A DNA stretch of 64,000 nt from Saururus chinensis. Taxonomy: Eukaryota; Streptophyta; Magnoliopsida; Piperales; Saururaceae. Below, one piece after another: positions 24,185 to 35,883 of the stretch (its first letter is position 1; every line of letters starts with the position of its first letter). The position numbers and the translations under genes are program-made. Where the stretch lies: positions 24,438,995 through 24,502,994 of the forward strand of contig CP141142.1 of assembly GCA_035235625.1 (NCBI GenBank). The letters are read 5' to 3'. The notes under the pieces are model-generated. The model was not told the DNA's origin. It searched no databases and saw nothing but the letters and a program-made list of their open reading frames with translations.

Positions 24185-25135
24185 CTCAAAGAACACATAT
24201 TGTGTTATCATATATGCAATATTGCGAATATCGTGTTATCGCATATGCTATATGGAGCATATCATATTACGAGTTGTCGACTCAAAGAACACATATCGTG
24301 TTATCGTTAACATGATATGATAAATATCGTGTTATCCTATATACGCCATGATGAATATTGTATATCGTATATGCAATATGATAAATAGTGTTATATTGTA
24401 TGAGATATGGAGCAAATCGTATTATGGGTGATCGGCTCAAAGAACACATATCGTGTTATCGTATATGTGATATGACAAATATCATGTTATTGTATATGAC
24501 ATACGGAGCATATCATATTATGGGTCGCTAGCTCAAAGAACACATATCATGTTATCGTTAACACGATATGACGAATATCGTGTTATCATATATGTGATAT
24601 GATAAATATCATGTTATCATGTATGCTATATGAAGCATATCATATTATGGGCTGTTGACTCAAAGAACACATCGTGTTATTGTATATGTGATATGATGAA
24701 TATCGTGTTATCGTATATGTGGTATGGAGCATATCGTATTATGGATCGCCGGCTTAAAGAGCACATATTGTGTTATCGTTCACACGATATGATGAATATC
24801 GTATTATCATATACATGATATGACAAATATAGTTTTATCGTATATGTGATATTTAGCATATCGTATTATTGATCATTGGCTCAAAGAACACATATCTTGT
24901 TATTGTTAATAGGATATGATGAATATCGTGTTGTCATATATGTGATTTGATGCATATCGTGTTATTCTAATATTCTATATATGATATGGAGCATATCGTA
25001 TTATCAATATCATGTATTGTTGACATGTCGTGTATCATATGTGATATGAACCATAGCGTGTTATGAGGCATTAGCGCAAAGACACATATCTTGTTATCAT
25101 TAACACAATATGACGCATATCGTATTATCAATAAT
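24185..25135. repeat. Higher-order 32-bp array built on the MULE dyad
   Basis: Eight larger units begin with CTCAAAGAACACATATC at about 24185, 24281, 24436, 24532, 24659, 24753, 24880 and 25075. Each is made of three to six 31-32 bp subunits of the form ATATCGTGTTATCGTATATG plus a GATATGA tail, and several contain the full palindrome ATCGTGTTATCGTTAACACG. The array directly follows the MULE. Confidence 0.85.
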
Positions 25136-27500
25136 ACATAAAACATCCATATTTTGATAAAGTAAAGAAAAACACATACCCCATGAGCTTACTCTAATAA
25201 GACCATTTAGAGGCATTCATTCACAAACTTATAATTTTAAAACCCCGCAATAAACATAAATTGGAATAAAATAAACTTGAAGGCATCCGTACACTAATCA
25301 TATTTAAGTAAACCATACCTAGATTTACAAAAATAAACCTTTAGTCTTCTACTTTACTTGTATACCCTTGAACCAAGGGGTTGCTACCTAGACTGCCTAT
25401 AGGTATTTGGCACCGGTCCTAAAGGCATTATATACTGTGACTCCAAAGTCCTCCTGAGCTCGCTTTGGACTAATTCCATATAATTTCCTTTGTGCACTCA
25501 GCACATATTAAGCTTACCAATTTTTGTCTTATTACCCAATATAAATAATCTCATTCCCACCCCCATGGTATATACAAAGGTAGAAAAAATTGTAGGAAAA
25601 CAAGTAAGTACACTCACAATATCCATACAAAATAATTACTCACCCATGAGCTGCCACTGCATTTGATTAATAATCATTCTGTTCTCTTTTGTTACCTCTT
25701 GTTATTTCATCTATGCATTATGATAATTCCACACTGAACCTAAGTCACACATGATTAAAGCATGAAATCATACACGTAGACAACACCCATCATAACATGC
25801 TTTACACATAATTCTCAATTATGATATTTTTGTACAAATAATGTACATATAATCCATACATGTTACAACATGTAAAACACTCTAAATAAAATACTCTTAA
25901 ATAATGCATGTACCCAATATAGCATTTTAGGTTATACTACTTGCTTGCAAAATTGCATGTTATTAGAACATATGTGGTATATGTGTTGTAATTAGCTTTA
26001 TTTTATAGAAGAAAACTATGTTCATTCAAGTGTATATTTAAGTCTTAGAAGTATGATTTAGTTTGTGGTATTAAATTAGATTTGAAATTGATAGACTTGA
26101 AGATTAGAGCAGCGTGTTTCAAAATTCAAGCCAAAAGATTTAAATGATTGAATTTTGAAGCTTAAGGTAAAAACCCTACACACACAAAGTCACGCACACT
26201 TAGGTTTATTGAGTATTTTTCATATTTAAGTGACAAAAGAATGCAAAAGAAAAGGAAGAAAATTCTCAAATTTTTCATAAGCGATTGATTTGCTTGGAAC
26301 AATAGATCAATCAAGTTTAAATAAAGTTGGGATTTTACATAATTCTTAACCAATAGATCACCCAGGTGTAATGATAGATCAATAAAAGTCTAGTTCTATG
26401 AACAATCGATCGCCACAGACAATGGATTGATTGATATACCTCTAGTAACACAATTGATTGATAAGATGATTGAAAAGATAGTTCAATTCTAAGATTGAGA
26501 AATTCATATAGGTAACAATCAATCAATCTATGGTTAGTTACCTATTTTAAGTTAAATTGAGAACTTCTTTCCAAGTAAAATACTAAAACCTTAGCTGACT
26601 TAGACAAGTATTTAAAGGCTTTTTTGCGATGAATTGGAGAGAAAAGAGGGGGATGTTTTAGAGATAAAAATAGAGTTTTATTCCTTCCAACCACCTTTGA
26701 TTATATTGAGAGACAATGATTGAAAGATGAGAAATTCGATTCATAAACCTATTATAAATTGAATTGAGATCATTGTGAGACCACATCACAACACATACAT
26801 TAGCATTTGCTAAAGGCTTGTCAAGAAGGACATTGATGGAGCTTCAACAACTCAATCATGAAGGACTTTGATTGAAGACTATACTATTGAAGAAGACAGA
26901 GATTAGACTTGAAGTACTAAACATTAAGAAGAACATTGGTGGCCAACTAATAGTTGGAGAAAGGACTTCTAATTTTGTTCATAGGTTGGTAGTTTGAGTC
27001 TTGTAGGTTCTATGCTTCATAGTGCATTGATCCAATTGAAGGGCAAGTTGACCCTTTGTTTCTTGATTTGGGTTCTTATGTAAAAATCACTTGTGTTTCT
27101 TTGTGTAATTGCATGCTTGATTATTGCATTAGTTTTCCACTTTAATTTCCTATGTAAAAAGGTCACATCTTATAGTTCTTAGCCTTAGTTAGGTATTTGG
27201 ACTAGAGGTCAACATAGTGAAGGATATTTAAACTTTCACATGCTAAATCTATAACCATACACATGGATGCTCTTCTCCTTATGTAGATATATTCACATGC
27301 ATAAAACAATCCTTGACATTCTCACTATTCCAAATACAAGAAAAATAGCTTAAAGCCAAGCATTCTTAAATCAGCAAAATAATTAAAACGGGAATGATAT
27401 GCAAGTCAAATTAGTTGACTATGGGAGGTTATGTTTATTAGGAAAAATATGTAAATGGGTCCCATTACAACAAAAATTAAAACACAGTCAGATGGGGGAG
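25136..27500. other. AT-rich DNA, possible old LTR remnant
   Basis: No coding domain was recognised. The part about 26160-27170, with GATTGATTG/CAATCGATCG words, a CACTTGTGTTTC block and AATTGCATG, has the look of copia-type LTR and leader sequence. No termini or duplications were found. Confidence 0.3.
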
Positions 27501-29344
27501 TGTAGGACCTGAAATTTAATATAGGTATTGGTTTGACTTTAAAATGTATTTATTTTGAAATATGAAAATTACTATGTAGTGTAGAAATTCTTGTGCACTT
27601 GAAATTCAAAAGCCATAACTCAGTCAAAACTAATCCAAATTAATTCAAGTCTTTTGCAATGGGCCAGGACTTGTGCTACAGTGTCTACAAAAATTATGAG
27701 AGCAATCTAACTCAGTTAGTCCTCAAAAAATGCTTCAAGCAGCCGAATTAGAAAACTTGAATCTTGAAACTAGGTGGATTTTAAAAAATCTAGTAATCAA
27801 TCATAATTGAGAAAATTCTGAAAAATTAAGGAATAAAATTAGACATGATCATGAGTCTCCAATAATTTTTTTCAACCAAATACATGGAGAAAAGAGCCTG
27901 GTCTGATGTCAGGAACTCAAAGAAATGTCAACTGGAAGAACCATGGTTCCAAAAAAACAATGATGGATGGACGGGGAAAAACTTAATCACAGCCACTGAA
28001 TTTTTTTCACAGTAAATTCAAGGTGTTCTTACTACCATAGAAAATGCAACTTAAAAATGTCACTGAAAGTCACAAACTAGTTTTACTTTTCTAGGTGCAC
28101 AGGGAAAATTGAGGTGAAAATCAATTGAAGAACAAAGTCAACTTAAAACCAAACAAAATTCCAATAAAAAAAAGCAATGAAATATTACATATTCCAACAT
28201 TATATACTCATATTAAACCATACCCAGTCATAATGTCATGGAAATCATGTAAACATTAACAACAAGACAAATCAACACAAGTGCAAGCATAAAAGCTTCA
28301 ACTTCCACCATGAATGCAAATCCTAATGCACATATAACTACATGAATCATTCATCCATAGAAAACACAACAAAACATGCATCCAACAGCTCCTAATCAAC
28401 AATATAACCGAGTAGAGAGTTGGAGGAGTTCCTACCTGTTAATGATGACAAGTTCTTCAAAGCTCGATGACAGTTTTCCTTTGCTTCTCCAATGGTGCTA
28501 ACTTGGTTTTGCTTCAACTAATGGTGCTCCAATGGCTAAGTTATTATCCAACCCAAGAAACTAAGGAGAAAGAAGGAGAAGAAAGAGAAGGGAGGGGCGG
28601 CTAGAGAGAAAGAGAGATGGAAGAGAGGAGGTTGGCCCAAGGGAGAGAGAGGATATGGCATGGGATAGGGTTGGACTCCTATAAGGGGTGGTTACCTTCT
28701 TTTGGTTGGATTCATAGTTTATGCCATACTAAATCCTCTCTTTCGCCAATCAACTATTGACCTCCCTAATTTGAATCAATCCCTCCCTAAATGAAAAATT
28801 CTGGGTCATTCACTAGCTTGGCACAAAAGCCAATTAACTAGGTGGCCAATTTTGGCATGCTCCTTGCCCGTCTGAGGCCCATTTACCTGCTTATCCATTG
28901 AACCCATTTTCCCTTAATTTTAAACTCATTTCTATCTCGTTTTCTCAAATTTATTCACTGATAGCCTCTACATTTTGGCTAGGGTTATCTCGGGAATCAT
29001 ACTAGGCAAATGATGTTCATATGACGAAGCATGCTCAACTTAGGTCACTATGGTAAAGTCAAATGTGTGGGTCCTCTTACTAACCCAAAGTGAACCCTTT
29101 GGTTAATTGATGTTCCATTTTTCCATTCTTGAACTTTTAGTCAGGGTACTAAGGTTTCATTTAACTGAGTTGACTGAATTAATTATGTAGCCATGTATTC
29201 CTAACTAAAATAGAAAAGTTTTGCCACTTACCCCTAATGGTGGGATATATTTTAGGCTCTTGTTGTTGTCCAAGTTAACTCAACATCCAAATTTCACACT
29301 TGAAATGAAACTACCAAAAGAATCCTAATTTTTGGGATGTTACA
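27501..29344. mobile_element. LTR-like unit TGTAGGACC...GATGTTACA
   Basis: The unit starts TGTAGGACCTGAAATTT and ends TTTTTGGGATGTTACA. It is preceded by GATGGGGGAG, which could be a polypurine tract if the element reads +. A TATAAGG box near 28681 also fits +. Against this, the right end read backwards (TGTAACATCCC) resembles the U3 start of related elements here, which would favour minus. No 5-bp duplication was found and no coding sequence is present. Confidence 0.55.
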
Positions 29345-30054
29345 AGATATGTGTTCTTCTTTGGGACCTTTCATCTTCGTTGCCAAAGAAGGACATTGCT
29401 AATGAAGATCACAAAACTGTTAACTGACAGTCGACAATCAAAATGTGAAAAATAAAATTAGTTAAAATATGGTAATTATTTTTAATTTGTTTTTGCTATC
29501 GACTGTCAACTGCATGTTATTACAAACTGCCTGGAATGGAAGTTTGAGTTTTCTTCGGTGGTTAAAAAAGCTAAGAATCAAGTCAAAATTAAACCCGTTG
29601 TTGATTTTAAGTAGTTGAGACTATTTATTGGTTCATTTTTAAAGATTGGAGAGCTTGTAAAGAAAATAAATAAATTTTTAAATGATTACCTGACAGGTTC
29701 GTGACAAGTCCATCCAGGAAGGAGGAAGATGAGTAGATGGAGGATGGGGAGTAGCTAGAGACGACAAAGTAGGAAGCGGCAGGCTGAAGGAGGAAGGCAA
29801 AACACAGCTAAGAGGTAAAGGTGGGGTAGGTTTGGTTCAGTCGGTTGCTAGAGATGAAGTAGACGGACAAAGGTATTTGGGTAAATTTTAGCCACATGGT
29901 TAGTGGTTTTCACTTGCATAAGGGCATTTATAGGAATAGCCAAATCTTGGATATATTTACATGAATGCATAGAAGTCTAGGGCTATTTCTAAAAATATTC
30001 ATCCTTATTTTGTACTCTAAGAAACTGTCTATGATACTTTGTAGAAAAAAAAAA
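29345..30054. other. Unrecognised spacer
   Basis: The first bases (AGATATGTGTTCTT.CTTTGGG) are the reverse complement of the unit start of the array at 24185-25135, hinting that MULE-derived sequence flanked this site. Nothing else was recognised. Confidence 0.35.
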
Positions 30055-30056
30055 TA

Positions 30057-30143
30057 CTCCCTATGTCCCACATTAATTGCTCCATTTGGTTTTGAATTAA
30101 CTAATCAAAACCAAATGGAGCTATTAATACGTGACTGAGAGAG
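30057..30143. mobile_element. Stowaway-type MITE
   Basis: This 87-bp near-perfect hairpin starts CTCCCTATGTCCCACATTAA and ends in its approximate complement (GTGACTGAGAGAG). It is flanked by TA on both sides (30055-30056 and 30144-30145). The inner arms CCATTTGGTTTTGA and TCAAAACCAAATGG match perfectly. These are hallmarks of Tc1/mariner-related Stowaway MITEs. Confidence 0.88.
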
Positions 30144-30145
30144 TA

Positions 30146-31929
30146 TGCCATTTTAACTTTTAATAAACTAATAGAAGTGCACATCCACTACACTCCAAAG
30201 ATTTATAATCCTATTACCATATGTAAATTAAGTTTAAGTTTAACAATTTTTCTTCGTCTATAAATATTACTTTTGGCGAAGTAGGCGTAATTGATGACTT
30301 TAATGACACAATTTTCCACCTTCCTTTCCACTTTAATAATAACATAATAAATACAATTAATGCATGCCCAGTTGAGAAAGGCAATTCAAGAATACTGATG
30401 ATTAATTTACTCAAAAGGAAAGTAGTGAATGATTTCAAAAGAAAAAAAGTGGTGAAGACCTATTTAGTTAATCAATCGTACTTGAACAACGTATTGAAAT
30501 TGACCTGGTTACGTAATCGTACTTGAACAACTTATTGAAATTGACCTGGTTGCGTAAACGGCATTGAAGATTAGTTTACCCAATCATGGATAGTGATGAC
30601 CAACAACAGAAATTGATATTTTATTACACTGATCACCTTCCAGTGATTTTCAGGATTGATTAATAATCTATTTACTTCACCACATCAATGTGAATGGCAC
30701 GGAAAGGTATAGCATATAAGGGCAAGATCAAGGTTAAAATTATAGTTCATTGCGCAAGCTAGTATCTTCTCCAAAGAAAGGAAAATTAAACTGGGTAAAG
30801 AAAATGTGGTGGAGAAATTAGAGATAAGATATTTTTTAATACAAAATTAGAGATAAGACTATTTTTTCTATCCAACCGAAGCTCATCACGCCAGTGTTTT
30901 ATTTGACATATTGGGTGGATGCGTATCATCTTCCTTTGTCATCTGTAATAAATTGATGCTGGTTTATTCTAAACTAATGATTGGTTCTAACAAAGCGATT
31001 ACTGCCCATTGTAGTATGGTTAAGAGAAAACGAGAGACATGCAGTCATAAAGGTTCTATTAATTCCGCTCAAGTCCGTGGCCCAGGTTGGCCTCATAATT
31101 GTAGCTGATTATTAATGATCAAATCTCCCTTGCAATAATCACTCTATGATCTGCTGCGAATCAGCAAAGAGTTCCTTAAAGACTTTCCAGACAAGATGCA
31201 AGTTTGCAAGTAATGAGTCACATCTCAACTTTCTGAAAGAAAATCTTGATTGGTGCAACTGTAAAGCTACAAAGACAATACATGCGGTACAGACTGACAG
31301 AGTCCTTTGTTTTTGTACAACAATCAGAGTACTGCCTGAAGGGTCCTTGAGCTTCTTTCTGATGGTGATGGTGGATCCCTATTGCTCGTTGCTCATGTAT
31401 TAGTCGACCGCTCGGGGCAATCCGGCCTGGCAGACTACAAGGCTCGGTAACCATTTCAACTAAATTTGAATATGGAGAAGTCATCTAAATCATCTAAAAA
31501 TTAAGTATATAAATAATTTAAATCTAAATCAGGATATAAACGCGGGACACCATTGGTCATCTATTCAGGGCACTATTTCCAATGTTAAAATGACGCTCCA
31601 AGTTGGGGCGCCATTTATGCATCTCCAAATAAAGATGCCTTTTATTTTTTATATTTTTAGTCCTTCTTTTTACCTTTTTTCTATCTTTCCTTTTTAGACC
31701 TCTTTTATATTTAATATTTATGGTTGGAGTTTACAAGTTGTTAAATTATTTACATAGGCAAATATAGATGTCAAATTGAGTCACTTGAACATTTCCAACA
31801 TCTCATATTAATATTTCATATTCAAGATACTCTAACTAAGTTAGTTATTTTTTTTTTTGTAAATTTGAATATGAGTCATTCTAATATAGTTATCTCTTTT
31901 AATAGTTAAACATCATACACATCCAAATA
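30146..31929. other. Intergenic DNA with a 41-bp duplication, no gene recognised
   Basis: A 41-bp block (CGTACTTGAACAAC..TATTGAAATTGACC) is tandemly repeated at about 30474-30555. Frames at 30911-31108, 31146-31403 and 31218-31484 show no family features. The stretch 30900-31450 is less repetitive and slightly more GC-rich than its surroundings and could be a gene relic, but this cannot be shown. A GCATCTCCAA/GATGCC MITE-like piece lies near 31600-31645. Confidence 0.4.
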
Positions 31930-33596
31930 TCTTAACATTTTTCGGATTGGGCCAACATCACTATGGCGTTGGTTATCTACGTATTTATTGGGTAACATAT
32001 CTAGTGTTATTTTAATAAAATTGGATCTATACGTAGTTCTGCTTAAAACTAAGGACTTTTAGCAAACATAGTATCATACAAAGTATGTTTAAGTATTTTT
32101 AACATGCATTCAATTATCATAGTCAACAAAGATAACAAAAGTGTCGACAAATCAAACAAATTATATTTTTAACTAAATCTGATGAATCAATCACATAATC
32201 CATTAAATCAATCATTCACAAAATTTAATAAATTGGATAATTCATTTGTGAATAAAATCCAATAAATTATTCGAAATCGGATAAATCATCATTCATAGAA
32301 TGTTGCTAATACCAAAGCGATATACACCAGTGCTCATGGGGCAATATGATAAGAATGAAAGAGATCTTACTATAATGTATCATTTTATAGGTGCGCAATA
32401 TGCCTCAATAGGTAAGTACATATAATTGATAGCTTTTGGGCTTTATACCAAATAACCACCTGTCACCGATACTAAAACAACAAACATCATGCTTATGGGG
32501 CACTGAGATTAGAATGAAAGAGATCTTTTCATAATATGTCAATTTATGGGCAAGCCATATGCCTTACTAAGAGGTATCTAGAAATCATAACTCCAATAGC
32601 TTTTGAGCTTTATACATAATAACTAACCTTCAATTCTAATCATTCAAAATATAGAAAGGTCAATGACTACTTCAGGCTAAAATGGGTTAGAAATGGCTCC
32701 AAAACGGAGAAGAAAAGGTCTAGAGACGGGGGGAAAGTAGAGAGAAGAGAAGAAATGAGGGGAAGGTGTGTGAAATAAGAGGAGAAGTCCCCTTCATACA
32801 GGGAATAGGTAGTTGGATGTACATCATGTGGCTTGCATCTAGCTATCAAAAACTATTGGTAGTCGAAGCCTCTTCCTACTCTCAGGGTGTTATGTTTCTG
32901 AGCTTGAGTGCGGCGGATAGAGTCTTCCCTTGTGCTAGAAAAAACTTGATTTTGTGCTTGAAAATGGCGAGTAAAACCTCCCCTTACGCTGGGACAATTT
33001 CTCCTTCTAGCTTGCAAGTGGCAAAAAAAGCCTCCTCTTCCCTTGGGCTCCCTAAAAGTGGCTAACTCGAAAAATAGACCCCTCCATGATATAGAGCGCC
33101 CTTAAATTAGTTAGGATTGATATTTGAACAATCGAATTCAGGCAAGAAATGACTTAAAATGGGGGGAGAAGCTAGGACGATGAGCAAAAATCAGAGCGTT
33201 GGAAAGGAAATGGTATGAAAAAGAATGAGCTCCCCTCCCCCTTATTTGAGTATTCGAGCAATTAGATTTGCGCCATGCAGTAGGCATCCAAAGGCTGGCC
33301 AATTGCTAGCCATCGTGCATGGCCAGCCACGCGCTGGCCACGAAGGGCTATTGTGCTGCATTAGTGCTAATGACACCACACAATTTATTTATTTATTATT
33401 TCTAGCTTTGTCCTTATTTGAAATAGTAAATTCAATTTTCAAGTAGGCGTAACTCCCTACCCTAAACTCAATTTTGCATGTTCTTGGTATAGTTGCACTC
33501 ATATTGATGAGCCCTTTGAAATGAGACTCTATAAGGGCATCTTATCTTATGAATTTAAAGTGGGATAGCCCATGCCACACTTCTTGAGGCCACTAC
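31930..33596 (-). repeat. LTR F, minus orientation, truncated
   Basis: It is colinear with the left LTR of element D: a GATTGGGCCAACATC module (31943-32050), then a CTCCCCTT-rich region (32780-33060), then GCTAACTCGAAAAATAGA, then GATGAGCCCTTTGAAA. It stops near 33590 just where the D homology would continue, and E begins. It contains a diverged tandem pair of about 170 bp (about 32315-32460 and 32490-32640). No genes are present. Confidence 0.6.
31943..32050 (+). repeat. Conserved LTR module, copy 1
   Basis: Shares CGGATTGGGCCAACATCAC, GGTAACATAT.TAGTGTTAT and ACGTAGTTCTGC with four other copies in the window. Confidence 0.7.
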
Positions 33597-34586
33597 TATA
33601 ACGACTTATTTTTTAATTACACCTAACTAGAGGGGTTAGGGGTAATTATATAATTTTTAGATAAGCTTTAAGGAGTGTGAAAGGTTAAAATTTCTATATA
33701 TGGGTAGATCTCAAAGTATGAGCGTAATGAATAGAAGCACACAAATTGGAGGTTGGGATCAAAAGTTATAACCTCGTGAAGCGTGCCAATGGGCAAGACC
33801 CACATAAAAAGTGTAGAATAACCTAGCCATATTGGTGTTTTAAAGGGCTTGTTAATACGAGTCCATTGGTACCAAGAACGCCCGATTCCAACTTCGGGGT
33901 AAGAAGATATTCAATTTTGAAGTTGGATGTTATTTGAATTAAATAATATGAGAAAACGGATAAAATATTAAGAAGAGGATGGAAATAGTTGGTGTTAGTT
34001 GCACTGCAGAGCCATGGAGCATTGCTTAGGGGCCCATGAGACCGAGCGACGTGTGGCATGTTGTGTGCAGTGCGCGGCCATGTGCATTACACATGCGGCA
34101 GCTGGGTCGAACAATGCACAAGCGTGAGATGAGTGGAGTGCACGTGCATAGTTCCATTTTGTACACTCATAGGTCTTTCCCTATAAATAGGAAACCCGTG
34201 GAGATTTCCAAAAGAGTTTTCTGGTCTATTCTGAGTCCGATTTAGCCGGTTGAAGTGGCATTCTTAGTTAATTTGAGGGGGTTTTACTCAATAGAAGTGT
34301 CACTCCTTGAGTTAGTGACTCTAGAGAGGGGATACAACCTGAGATAAGACAAGGCTATGTCCGACGTCCCCGAGCCCAAAGAGAGAGAAGTGGACTGAAG
34401 TGAGAGGTGGTTTTATCCTTTGTTGTTGGGCTGCACTAATAGAAGTGGCCCGAAGGGAAGTGGCTGTCCTTCACTGACGGGTCACACAGTGTGAAATATT
34501 TCTCCAGATAAGGGGAGGTTCTATCCATCGCCTTTAGGCACTGAGGGAGAAAAGTGCCTGCTGGTAAGGATCTATCCGCTGCCTAT
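33597..34586 (+). repeat. LTR E, 5' part, plus orientation
   Basis: It begins TATAACGACTTATT, a decayed TGTAACGAC start, and follows the same order as the start of element B: TAATTAC, GGGTTAG, GGTAGATCTCAAA.TA, TAATGAATAGAAGC, GACCTCGTGAAG and ACGAGTCCATTGGTACCAAGA. It ends abruptly at the probable start of element C, so its 3' part should lie to the right of C, outside the window. Confidence 0.65.
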
Positions 34587-35883
34587 TGTTAACATTAAAA
34601 AAAAATCAAAATTCAAAGGCCAAGATTTTGGAGCTTGACCAGCTCTAAATGAAACCAAAATTTTAAAATGGACAAAGTCCTAAAAGTGGACAAAGTCAAA
34701 ATACAGAAAAAAAAAAGTAAAATCTAATCCTACACACGTAGAGATGAGTTATGACTTCTAACAAAATTTTTTTGTGAGGACCTCATAAGGCCCCCTTACA
34801 CTCAAAGATAGCTACAATAGCTAAATTGACTATGTGAGATCCCATAAATCTCACATGAAAATTATCATGAAAATAAAAAAAAGAACACAAAAAGTTAAAT
34901 TTCAAAGAACTCAAAGTTCGATAAAAAATTAGTAAAATAAAAAGATTATGTGGAAAACCATTATGAGCCCCACATAGAGAGTAGGAAGACTAAGTCAAAG
35001 ACCTGCAGCTCATGATCCCCTACTCTAAACAAAAAAAATAATTAAAGAAATGAAATAAAAAAATGAATGAATGAAATTATAAAACTAAAAAAATGAATAA
35101 ATGACGATGTGTAAAAAGAGTGATTTAGTGGAGGAGACCAAGTTAAAGGTATAATGCCCGGACTTCTCTCACACTTCCCACTTTCCACTAACTCACTCCC
35201 ACTAATCAATTCGGTTATCACCAACCATCCCACTAATCGATTCCCCACCTCCCACTAACCCATTCTCCATCTCCCACTAACTCACTCTCCACTTCCCATG
35301 AACTACCCTTCCAAATTACCCCGACTACTTTGCTATACTACCCATTCATTTTCTTAAAGAGGGGCTTTTGACTTTCAAGTCTAAGGAACCTCCAATACGA
35401 AATTTAAAAGTCCATCACCCACCAAAAAGACATCCAGAAATTCTAAGAGCATTGACCTTTTGAAAGTTGAAGAAGTTCGAAGAATCAGAAGAGAAACAAG
35501 AAGTATGCAAGAAGGGAGAAGAATTTGTGCAAGGGAGCTCTCATCTTCAAAAGGTTTCTTTGTTTCTTCTTTTCTTTTTTCCTAAATTTGAAAGTTGTAG
35601 CCACTTCTCCTTTCTTTTTATTTTAATAAATTCCAAGTTATTTTTTTTATTTTACCACTAATTGAAGGAATTTGAAAATTAATTAATCACCATTACTCAT
35701 TCCAAATTGTAAAGAGTAGTCTTGATTAATCAAGAGAAGGTCATCCCACATAAAAAAAGTTGTTCTCTATCTCTTGCAAGGAGGGATCATCTGATCTATT
35801 CTCTTGACTTTTTCTGAGAACTACCAAAATTCACCAATAGATTTCTAGTACACCCGGAGGGTCCTTCTCCTCCTTCTATCTTT
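34587..35883 (+). repeat. Probable 5' LTR and leader of Tat element C
   Basis: TGTTAACATTAAAAA at 34587 marks the break in E homology and has a TG start. The stretch holds CCCACTAA-type repeats (35180-35300) and purine- and A-rich tracts, and leads into the first gag codons at 35884. The LTR end and primer-binding site could not be fixed. Confidence 0.45.

Noticed and set aside
24185-25135. Centromeric satellite
   Set aside because: Less than 1 kb long, tied to a MULE and irregular in unit length, so there is no evidence of centromere function.
31146-31484. Overlapping frames as a possible small gene
   Set aside because: No motif, no splice pattern and no start context could be supported.
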